Source: Litoditis marina | Taxonomy: Eukaryota; Nematoda; Chromadorea; Rhabditida; Rhabditidae | NCBI GenBank assembly: GCA_964036275.1 | Contig: OZ038436.1 | Coordinates: 13,047,904-13,111,903, forward strand | DNA length: 64,000 nt | Direction of reading: 5' to 3' | Shown here: one piece after another, positions 1-8,761 of the stretch | Position numbering within the stretch: the first letter of the stretch is position 1 | How the letters are laid out: each line of letters begins with the position of its first letter | The notes under the pieces: generated by a model | Seen by the model: the letters and a program-made list of their open reading frames with translations, nothing else | What the model was told of the DNA's origin: nothing | Database searches by the model: none | Made by a program: the position numbers and the translations under genes

Positions 1-49
1 GAGTACGTGTGCTGGTACCCTCATCCCATTCTGCGTATCTGGCTGCATA
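1..49. repeat. remnant related to the 14.5-kb inverted-repeat element
   Basis: The first bases resemble the arm of the element at 14,543-14,730: a GAGTACGT start, then a CCTCATCCCATnCTGCGT core and CTGGCT. Only one arm is visible and the window edge cuts it, so this is probably an old or interrupted copy. Sequence after 317 (CTGGCTGTG) may continue it behind the nested insertion. Confidence 0.4.
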
Positions 50-316
50 GGGTTGTTAATCGAGTGGAAAATTTCGATTTTCGAGTTTCGAGTTTAGTCG
101 TCAAGTTCCAGGAATTTATCGAGACAAAAAAAATTAAAAAAATCGAGAAATTCTGATTTTTTTTCTCTCATGATTACGCGAAAAGCGTGAAAAAAGAAGC
201 ATTATATGTTTGAACTAGCGGAACTTTTCGAGTTTTTCGAGTTCTGGGAAAAACCGAGTTTTTCAATTTTCGAGTTAATCGAGTTTTGAAAATCTCGAGT
301 TTGGCTTTAACAACCC
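50..316. repeat. MITE with GGGTTGTTAA termini and TA target duplication
   Basis: The ends are inverted copies of GGGTTGTTAA, and a TA dinucleotide flanks each end (48-49 and 317-318). The interior is AT-rich with many CGAGTTTT-like repeats and some pairing between halves. A TA duplication fits a Tc1/mariner-type non-autonomous element. It has no coding capacity. Confidence 0.6.
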
Positions 317-1024
317 TACTGGCTGTGTTCATTGTTCCACGATAGGTGTATGCATATCAGAGAAGAGAAATATCATAGTTTGTATTGAACATCTGACACA
401 TTTGGAAAATTCAGAAACAATTTTTTTGGAGTAATCGAACTGTCAAACTCAATTGGGGTCTGATTCCGGAAACCCGTACAAAGTTATTGAATACCCCTGG
501 TTTGACTGACCCTTCGCCCCAGGCGCCTTGCATCTTGCGTGATGAAAGCAATTGTTTCGGCAAACGCGCTTTTGTGTAATATCTTCGATCAGTGACTTTT
601 GTACATTTTCGTGACAGAGCGTTGCTATCTTTTTCAACAAAATTGTCAATCAGCATCGCGAAGGGCAAAGTTTTGGAGGATAGCTCAAAGAAAGCTTTTT
701 TTCGCAAAAATTTTTTGCCCGTTTTTAGCCTGCGTTCGGTGACCTTATCATGATGGTATAAGTATGATTTTCTACTTGTATCAAACACAAACGAATGAAA
801 TATTTCATTAAACGGCGTATTTTACAGGAGTTTTGAATTTAGTTAGATATCGAAGGAGCCCAACAGAAAAGTCACAACTCATAAACACGTGAAAACGGCA
901 CAGTCCGTGAGGGAGTTGTCGTGTCAGTTCGGACCATAGTTAAATCCGGTAGAAAACTATAATCAAGGTCTTGATAGACTCTAGAGTTTGGCGGCTACTC
1001 GCCGGCCACGTACAGGGGTCGGCA

Positions 1025-1298
1025 GAGTGTCGCCGGCGGGTTGCCTGCGATCTGTATGATGTCGTTTACACTGAATCATCTATATCTTGATCAGATACCT
1101 AGTTTGATAATTTTACAGATAACAAAATTATTGTGTATATACATCGAAGCCAGAAATAGAAAAGATGAGATTTATGGCTTCTGGGTTTTTGTAATATTCA
1201 CCCACCCAAAAACTACAAGTAAATGTATCCGATTAACATTTAGATTATTCAGAATCAGAGACCTAAAAATAATCGCAGGCGACCCGCCGGCGACACTC
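1025..1298. repeat. 274-bp element with 27-bp GC-rich terminal inverted repeats
   Basis: The left end (1,025-1,051, GAGTGTCGCCGGCGGG...) and right end (1,272-1,298) are inverted copies with a single mismatch. The core between them is AT-rich and non-coding. This is the structure of a MITE. No clear target-site duplication is visible. Confidence 0.75.
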
Positions 1299-1888
1299 AT
1301 CTTTCATGCAGATTAATATTGAACATGTTCAGTAATTGGACATCTCTGACCGTCAGGCATCAGTTTTTGCGGAAATGTCAAGATCTGAGCAAACACTGTA
1401 CCTGCAGACTGCATTTTACAAGAAACGAAGTTAACTTGAAGAGTTGTGGCGATCCGATTACACAACGTGGGCGAGAGAACAAAACATGAAGAGAATAGCC
1501 GGGTGGAGTGGTTGAGTATGGTAGTTTTTTTTGACTGGCAGCAAAGTTCAAACATAACTCACAGAAGAGAATTTACATGGAGAAAAAAACTTTTCTCGGT
1601 TTGGTGAATATCGAAAATCAGTTCAAACCAAACCCCATACGGATCTTAGTGATGTTGAAAACCGAAAGCTGGTGATCATGGGGTCTTTAAGACCACTTCG
1701 CATGTTATACCGAATCGCACAGCTACGGGAAACTTGGTGAAAATCGTGCTCCATGATGACGCATTTTTATTCTGAGAAGTGAGGCATATCTCACGTGATG
1801 ATATCTCATAAGCACCAATGAACCATTGTTCCACGAATCAACAAATGTTTTGTAAGATAGAGTTAGGTCAGAATCAGCAATCATAATC

Positions 1889-2290
1889 ATTAGCGCCAAT
1901 TTTCTGCGATTGGCCAGTTACAAAGAGAGAGCTCAGACAGTACCCTGATATCTGGCCGACCACTTTTGTAGCGGCCACGACGAGAAGGTGGACAGGCCAG
2001 AGAGACGCTGATGTGTCAGACTCTGCGGCCTAATTGGCCTTCATACTCTCTCGCTTTTGTAGTTTGATAGCAGCATAGAATTGGCGCCAATCGCTTTGAG
2101 AGCTCAGAACGATTGGCGCCAAATTTCTGCGATTGGCCAGCTACAAAATCGAGAGAGAGAGTATGCAGGTCAATGATGCGCAGACAGGCTAAGACAGTAT
2201 ACGTCTCTCTGACCTGTACACTCTCTCGTTCAGTTCAGCCAATAAAAAAGTGGCTGGCCAATTGGCTGGGAATTGTCTGAGAGCATACCT
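1889..2290. repeat. compound repeat with GGCGCCAAT and GATTGGCCAG motifs
   Basis: Two direct copies of a segment (starting near 1,891 and 2,111) share GCGCCAA, TTTCTGCGATTGGCCAG, CTACAAA and GAGAGAGAG. Inverted pieces such as TTGGCGCCAATCG lie between them. The right part (GCAGACAG, CTCTCTGACCTG, ACTCTCTC, GGGAATTGTCTGA) recurs at 10,440-10,580 and in shorter form near 6,400 and 19,950, so this is a dispersed family. Confidence 0.55.
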
Positions 2291-3064
2291 ATGCCTCTCT
2301 GGCTGTGTTCCAAAACCTCATCGTGACACCACGTATCCGCAGGCGTCACATCACATGTCGTAGTTGTTGTTTTGTGAATGGAGCTCTCAGAAGTATCGGT
2401 TTTCACGGGTCAAGCGGTATGACAAGTCAGGTGTCTGACAGATATAACTTGAGAAGCTGCCAAAACATCAAAAACCAGTCTCGCACTCGCTAGTTAGGAT
2501 CACGTTTCAGATATCTGAAGTCATTGTGTCGAGAATGCATTTCGACACGATGGAATAATTGGCATATACTACTGGAACGATAATGTATGGAAGTACAACA
2601 CAGGTTTATATTAAAGGTCGGTCAAATCCGAACAGGATCTTCATAACCTTCATGAAACTCATACTACATCATATTCTACAGATTCATGTGACCAACTAAG
2701 TAGGATGCGTTAAAGCCGAATGGAATTTTTCAATCCACACTCGCACCTTATACGCGCGAAACTATTTTGTCGTAACAGGAGACCCGGTTTCCATAGTCTA
2801 GATTTACGTGTTTTATATGATAACTCTTCTGTGAACCTAACTCTATATTACGAAACGTTTGTTGAAACGTGGAACAATGGTTCATTGGTGCTCATGAGCC
2901 ACACGGTGCTGCAGCGAGCGAACGTTTTTGGAGATAATAGTACGGGAAAACATTTTTTGGGGGTTTTATGTGTTTTCGTTCCCGATCAATTTCATTCCCA
3001 ATTGACTTTACATCCTGAAAGACCAGGGGTCGGTGAACCACCACGTGATGGGCGGGGCAATCGC

Positions 3065-3202
3065 TCATGAGAGCAACATTCGCTGTTCTTCATTCGGTTC
3101 ATCCGGCATCCACGGCGGCGGCTTTGTAATATCCAAATCTTCAGATCCCAACCTGGGTCTCTTCGAGCAAACGCTATTTCTCTTCCATCTCCCAGAATAC
3201 AT
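3065..3202 (-). CDS. possible small ORF, 45 aa, unknown
   Basis: An ATG-to-TGA frame on the minus strand encodes a basic start followed by a proline- and acid-rich end (KPPPWMPDEPNEEQRMLLS). The region is richer in GC than its surroundings and the composition looks coding, so it could be a terminal exon. An in-frame TGA lies directly upstream of the ATG and I find no partner exon before the divergent globin gene. I recognise no family. It may equally be chance or a degraded exon. Confidence 0.25.
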   Translation of the reverse strand: MYSGRWKRNSVCSKRPRLGSEDLDITKPPPWMPDEPNEEQRMLLS

Positions 3203-3569
3203 GTTTCACGACATAATGCGCAGATCACCTGATCACAGGCACCAACGCTAAGCAATATACTAACTAGGCTATCCAGTAACGGCTCGAATAGTTGGGATAC
3301 ATACAGCTTACACTAACGTACACAAACTCTTCTCAGTGATTTGTGTAACTCGATTACAAACATACGTTAACATTGGGTATAACTTAGATTATTTATTTCA
3401 TGGGAACTTTCTTTTTAAAATGGCTCTTCCAACTACAGTGCTCAAAACCTTCAAACATAGACACCGTTCGAGCTTCTCCCTGCGTCACAACTGTTTTCTC
3501 AGCTATTTTTCTAACATTCTACTTATTGGTGTTCTAACATTTCTACTATCAGAAGAACTCAATTACAGA
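3203..3569. other. 5' flank of the globin-like gene
   Basis: Short AT-rich intergenic stretch that should hold the promoter of the globin-like gene. No TATA box or repeat is obvious. It ends in a splice-acceptor-like AATTACAG directly before the start codon. Confidence 0.35.
3562..3569 (+). other. probable spliced-leader trans-splice acceptor
   Basis: AATTACAG sits immediately 5' of the globin-like ATG at 3,570. An acceptor-type AG with no matching upstream exon, abutting the start codon, is what SL1 trans-splicing leaves in nematode genes. It also supports this start over upstream in-frame codons. Confidence 0.5.
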
Positions 3570-3689
3570 ATGGTTAACGTAGATATTTTGAAGTCTCATG
3601 CCGGTCAGTACAAATTGACAAAGGACACCGCCGCCGAGTATCACAAACAGTCAGTTTTAGTTCGTTTCCGCCAGATTTCTTCACAGATT

Positions 3690-3772
<83 letters not shown>

Positions 3773-4919
3773 ATAGAGAGAGAGAATCACAAGAAAAGAA
3801 AGAGGAAGAATGAGAGAGAGAGAGAAACAGAGAGAGAGACAGAGATCGAAATCGTGATTGTTTTCAGACTGTTCAAATTGCACCCCGAGTTGGCCAACCA
3901 TTACGATGCCGAAGATTTGGACCCAGACAGCATTCCCAGAGTAGGTGAAGTTCAGAGAACGTGGAAAGGTTGTACATGTTCATATTGAACCGTTTTCTAC
4001 TACCACACGTTCTATTCTCTCTTATTTGAAGATTTTGAGTGATGGTGAAAAGAACGAAAACATTCATGAATATTGCGAGTTTAATTGAAACACTAGTTAT
4101 TCTGATTTAAACTCCGAATGTTCATGAAATGTATATAACTAACCAAACAAATACACTTGTTTTTCAGTCGCAGAAGTTCATCATGCTTGGAATGCAGGAG
4201 TTGCAGTTGTTCTTCAGGTTGGATACTTATAATTCACAAGTAGCTATACTAGCACAAGCTACTCCTCACATGTTATCATGACTACTCAAAATGCGAGCAT
4301 TGACTTCACGAGTTAGCCTGTTTTTGCTTATTTTATGACAAGAACTATTTGTCACTGTTTCCAAAACGGCATAATTCATCTATTTTTCTAGTTGGAATTT
4401 ATGAGAGTATCGTAGTACTGCAGAGTAAATACAATTTTGTACAAAAACATTTGGAATCTGATTTCCAGACTTCCCCAAACCGTTGACGACGAGAGAAAGT
4501 GGAGACAGGCGCTCAGTGGATTCAAGGAGAACTACAGCGACGTCGGATTCCCCTTGAACGAGTTCAATGTGCGTATTCCCGTGGAATGATGACAGAAAAA
4601 TAGTGGCCAAGATAAAACCGCCGCATCGCGAAATTTGCCCGAAATAAACTAAATCTAGTAAAACTTACGAAACCTAAATCGTTGAGTCAGATGTTTGTAC
4701 GGAAGCTGTCCGTTTTCGAAAATACTTTCGCAACAAGTTAAAAACTGTATCAAGCTACTTTCTATCACTCTTTGTGATGCTTTATTGCAGAAAGTGACCG
4801 ATGCTTTTTTGGCGGCGATGGCGAAAAACGCCGGAGGAGTCTCAGCCGAACAGAAAAAGGAATGGGAAGAACTTATCAAGAAGGCCTGTGCTGACATGAA
4901 AACATGGGGATGGTACTGA
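3570..4919 (+). CDS. globin-fold protein, 143 aa, apparently lacking the heme-ligand histidines
   Basis: Five exons join in phase: 3570-3649, 3868-3940, 4168-4217, 4469-4568 and 4791-4919. The product follows the globin helix pattern: LFKLHPEL near residues 28-35 (B/C helices), RSQKF entering helix E (51-55), a GFP turn at 94-96 before helix G, and AEQKKEWEELIKK in helix H. Length is normal for a single-domain globin. All four histidines (10, 25, 32, 38) precede helix E. By eye the distal position E7 is Leu58, the proximal F8 falls on Asn89 or Tyr90, and CD1 is Tyr39. If the alignment is right, heme binding would be absent or unusual. Nematodes have many divergent globins, so this may be a sensor or structural member. 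No signal peptide is seen. A GA microsatellite fills intron 1. Confidence 0.75.
3691..3768. repeat. (AG)n microsatellite in globin intron 1
   Basis: About 39 uninterrupted AG dinucleotides, then a degenerate GA-rich tail to about 3,848 that runs up to the intron 1 acceptor. The tract produces long artificial Ser-Leu frames on the minus strand. Confidence 0.95.
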
Positions 4920-5046
4920 ATAATGGCATTGTTCTTTTTGTTTTGATGATAGTTAGATATTCTCCACTGTACATTGATTATTCACCGTTTATTGTACTCT
5001 ATTGATCAGAAAGGCATCTCTCGTTCCAACTATCATTGGGCTTGTA

Positions 5047-5052
5047 AATAAA
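5047..5052 (+). terminator. AATAAA polyadenylation signal of the globin-like gene
   Basis: A canonical AATAAA lies 128 bp past the globin stop codon and is followed by a T-rich stretch. It gives a 3' UTR of about 150 nt, typical for a nematode. Confidence 0.6.
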
Positions 5053-5346
5053 GTATTATTGTTTCATATTCAATGGATGTTCTCAACCCGCCTCCGACGA
5101 TTCTCTACGGCGGTTTGTTTTTTCTACAAAATATTGAGGTACAGTTGCGACGGTCATGGTAATAAAAGGAAATATAGTCGAGTTGCAATAAACATATAAG
5201 ACTCTGCAATCTAAATTTTTCTCGAAAGTCGAAAACGTTTGAATTTCGTTGATTATTTGGGAACCGAACTTTTTGAATTCCCAGTTTTCGAACCTTTGAG
5301 GAAAAAAGTTGGTTTTGGGAGGCATATCAACATGAAAATAATATTT

Positions 5347-5439
5347 CCCACTTTTTCAATGATTGATAAAGTGGGATCCCATTTTTTCAATGATTGATAT
5401 TTTGGGATCCCATTTTTTCAATGATTGATATTTTGGGAT
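5347..5439. repeat. three units of a 31-bp palindromic tandem repeat
   Basis: Units start at 5,347, 5,378 and 5,409. Each reads roughly CCCA-T-rich-TCAATGATTGATA-x-TGGGAT and is an imperfect palindrome centred on CAATGATTG. Unit junctions form GGGATCCC. The same unit recurs at 5,792-5,914. Confidence 0.85.
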
Positions 5440-5791
5440 ACATTTCTATGAATTCCACTTCAAGTGGTGCTTTGAAAGCCCTCGCGCGGATATAAACGCA
5501 ACACGAGGCGCGTACCTGGCTGCGCCGTATTTGGTATTGGTATTATTTTAGCGTATTTGTCTCGGCGCCCCTTTCTCTGCGCCTCTCATTTTTCCGTGTA
5601 CTAATGCTTAGTTACAGCTCCCGCGAGAACACGAGACGCAGAGACAGAGATGCAGAGACAGTTATCGTCTGAAAAACCACGCATACTAGATACGGTGCAG
5701 CCGAGAACGTGCATTACTGAATGAGTATTCATTCGCGCGAGAAGTGTAAGCTGATTTTGAAAGGTGTACTCAGCAACTATAGATAAGCTTT

Positions 5792-5914
5792 CCCAATTTA
5801 TCAATGATTGATAAAGTGGGATCCCAATTTATCAATGATTGATAAAGTGGGATCCCATTTTTTCAATGATTGATAAAGTGGGATCCCACCTTTTCAATGA
5901 TTGAAATCTTGGGA
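5792..5914. repeat. four units of the 31-bp palindromic tandem repeat
   Basis: Units start at 5,792, 5,823, 5,854 and 5,885, with the same 31-bp period and CAATGATTG centre as the left cluster. The two clusters flank GC-richer sequence and may mark the ends of one element. Confidence 0.85.
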
Positions 5915-6578
5915 CATGAAAAATTAATCTTTTGAAGCAATCGTGGATAAAGTTTGCATCAAAAAGTGAAATATTTTCTTTCCCAGAAAATATTTCTTTC
6001 TCGAGAAAAAATAGATTCTGAGATTTATTTAGATTGCAGCGTCTTATATGTTTCATTGCCCACTCTCAAAGGCAGCTTGAGTTTACGATATCTAAATTCC
6101 ATCTACCTTAACCACAGGTTAACTCTCCTTATCATATTCTTTGAGAGACGATAAGTTGTGATGACATCACCACCTGGATGATTTAATAGTTGTGTGATGC
6201 TGAGGTGCCATGTGCTATTGTTTTGCAATTCTGCATTGCATTCCTCCAAGAAATACGAACAGTTGGTTTCCATTTGTCAGAAGCGGAAATTATACTATCA
6301 CCGAAATTTGTTCCTGGATCAAATGTTTCGATTAGATAGAATGAGAAAATGATTGGAAATTCTTGAACCAATCCTCTGATATTGATGCGCTACAAGAGCG
6401 AGAGATCACGGAGATCGATGAAACGCAGACAATCTACAAATTATAAAGTGAAGAAAACGTTGAACTTCTCTTGATTTTGTTCAAATCAGTTTCATCTCAT
6501 GTCGCTCCACCAATCTTTTTTGTATTCCGATTTCAGTGTGTTGTTGTTTTTCTAAAAATTCAAAGACGTGTTCGATAT

Positions 6579-8197
6579 TTATTTCTTGAGCATTTTGATC
6601 TCGACCGTCTGTTTTTCGATTCCTTCTTTATTCAACAACTCGGCTGGGTCCGTGTCCGATGAGGTGGCCTGAAATTTCGGAACAAATGACACAAATCACA
6701 ATAAAAACATAAATTCAAGTCCAAATAGGAACAAAGGTGGATTTTACTATTGTGATAACAGAAGCTGGAGAATATACCAGACATAACATCGACAGAATGG
6801 TGGCACAGCGACAGATCTACACACCAAAACACCAAAATTGAGATTAACAGTAAAGTATTCGATGTTTATCGAGAAACAACAACTTTTTGGTTCTTGTTGG
6901 CGGTTCTATACAGTTTTCTATGATTTCATTGAAAGAACAGAAACGCGCTGCTCAAATGTACTGCTCTTGTCACATAAAGCGTTAGACTAAAACCCGGGCA
7001 CATGAGAATTGGCATTCGTTGAATACACGTTCACTGACGGTTGTTCCCGTTACACTTGTTCTGTATGTGCATTAATAATATGGCTGACCTCGGCGCAGAC
7101 AAACAGCACTTTGTCTTCCTTGAGTGGGGCCTTCACCCGTACAATAGCCACATCCAAGCCGTATCCGTCGTCGATGAAAGAGTAGACGGGAGCAACTCTG
7201 AGAAACAAACCATTAGAGACCGTTTCAATTGCTAGAAAAACTGTCTCCTCGAAGACTAATAAAGTCTACCGTATACTAGACTAATAAAGTCTACCGTATA
7301 CATACTAGTCTACCGTATACTACATCTCGCCAAATAGTGCATAGAACCGGGTACGCAGAGTGGGACACATACTCAGAAGCTGTCGCTGTACTAACTACAG
7401 TGGCGTTCCAAGTTTGGTCCATAGTTGTTGCCCTCAGGTTTGGGGATCAGCCAAACTGCTTCGAAATCTCAATCAATATTCATGTTCTGCATGTTGAAGC
7501 ATTCAGCTCACGATGTGGGTGCAAAACTTGGCCGCAGTTCGAACAACTACGGCACAACTCGAAATTCCGCACTGATGTAGAGTAGATACCAACAACTTAC
7601 TGATAGACCGCCGCATCAGACGTCTTCACTTTGAATGCGTATCGTTTGCCAGATCGATTGCTAACCTGAAACAATGCAATATTCTGAGAAGGTGCCTTAT
7701 CTAGAGGTGTAGAATTGGTTGCAAGAATGTCGGTTATCAACACTATGTTGAGGGTTTGCAAGCTCTCTGAATACAGAACAAAATGCGTACTTTGCCATAC
7801 ATCCTAAGAACTACAAAAAGAGTTCAAGAGCTCCATCAGTCGTTTCTGTTCATCTACGTGATATTTATTCTTCCATGCATATCAGTAAACCTTGTAAACC
7901 TTAGTAATTTACAACAGTATATCAACAAAAAGGCCGAATAATTCTAATTTTCCTGATTTACGAATCAACAGTACCTTGATGGTGTTCTGGCCAGCTTCGA
8001 AAGCCCATTTAACTTCCAGAGGCTTGAATTCCAAACACTTTCCTAAACATTAGTAGTGCATGTCTACCGTTTTTGTGTTTATTCATACTGTGCGAGAAAC
8101 GTTGGTGTGTTTTCTACGGAAACATCAATAGAATTTCTATTCAAACAAAGCAAATGACTGGAAAAAAGTGAAGATTACCGCCTTCCGGAGTGGTCAT
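6579..8197 (-). CDS. small MSP-domain protein, 116 aa
   Basis: Minus-strand exons are 8179-8197, 7975-8042, 7601-7665, 7089-7197 and 6579-6668; phases match and total 117 codons. The product starts MTTPEGGKCLEF and is almost entirely one major-sperm-protein domain. Visible family features are FKPLEVKWAFEAGQNTIKV, SNRSGKRYAFKVKTS, PVYSFIDDGYG and KAPLKEDKVLFVCAE, ending near TDPAELLNKEG. The length and the KEDK segment resemble the small nematode MSP-domain (SSP-like) proteins, cytosolic and often sperm-enriched; tissue is inferred from the family only. MSP itself is usually encoded by a gene with few or no introns, so five exons are unusual. The stop codon overlaps an AATAAA. The GPCR upstream lies 564 bp away on the same strand. 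Confidence 0.85.
7256..7322. repeat. short tandem repeat in MSP-gene intron 3
   Basis: GTCTACCGTATACTA-type units recur about three times, joined by ACTAATAAA. The repeat is intronic and non-coding. Confidence 0.6.
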
Positions 8198-8761
8198 AGT
8201 AAAAATGAACCATGTGAGACAGCCCGTTTCTCGTCTTCCTTAAACATGTCAGACAGTCAGACATCCTATCGGGGCAGCTCACTATTGCCATGTTTCCGTT
8301 CGCTGGTTCAGTTTTCAGAACAGAGAGGTCAACGTACTAAACTCTTCGTAAACGAGATTTTCATGTATGATTCGAGTATTGGCTAACTTTGGCAATAATA
8401 TAGAATGGAAAAATTTCATCACTGTAACGCTATCTCCCACATGCCAAAGTTTCCTCAAATCGGAAAGATAGCATCTGTATGTGTAGCTTCAAGTATACTC
8501 GCTAAGTGCAGATTTTTGCCGACTCAGAAGTTGTGTTCCCCAATCTAAGGTTCAATCAAACACGTACAATGCTGTTTTTAATTTGTTGGGATGCTTGACA
8601 GGCAGTAAGTTACTGTGAGTGAGAGAAACCACTCTTTCAATTGTCCTTGTACGCATTCGGTTTTCAATACTTTCATTAACTGAACTCTACAACTTGAACA
8701 ATGAAAACACATTTTTAATGACCGACTATGTACAATAATTTAGTTTATTATCTCTGGCCAG
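8198..8761. other. intergenic stretch between the MSP and GPCR genes
   Basis: This holds the 5' flank of the MSP gene and the short 3' end of the GPCR gene. The only signal I see is the GPCR poly(A) signal at 8,744-8,749. No ORF or repeat is supported. Confidence 0.5.
8744..8749 (-). terminator. AATAAA polyadenylation signal of the GPCR gene
   Basis: On the minus strand an AATAAA lies 13 nt after the GPCR stop codon at 8,762-8,764. It would give a very short 3' UTR and supports the chosen last exon. Confidence 0.5.

Larger units (their letters stand above)
317..3064. other. gene-free, repeat-rich stretch
   Basis: No open frame here has splice sites, domain motifs or homology that I recognise. 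It contains the inverted-repeat element at 1,025-1,298 and the GGCGCCAAT repeats at 1,889-2,290. The rest (about 317-1,024, 1,299-1,888 and 2,291-3,064) looks like unannotated intergenic DNA. Confidence 0.5.
4920..6578. other. intergenic region between convergent globin and MSP genes
   Basis: No gene is seen. After the globin poly(A) signal it holds two clusters of a 31-bp palindromic repeat (5,347-5,439 and 5,792-5,914) that bracket a core of about 350 bp. A short GATCGATGAAACGCAGACA motif near 6,411 belongs to the dispersed family also found at 10,440 and 19,950. Confidence 0.5.

Noticed and set aside
3574..3901. Long Ser-Leu minus-strand ORFs
   Set aside because: Direct translation of the (GA)n microsatellite in globin intron 1.
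7337..7585. 82-codon + strand ORF
   Set aside because: It lies inside intron 3 of the minus-strand MSP gene and has no domain signal.
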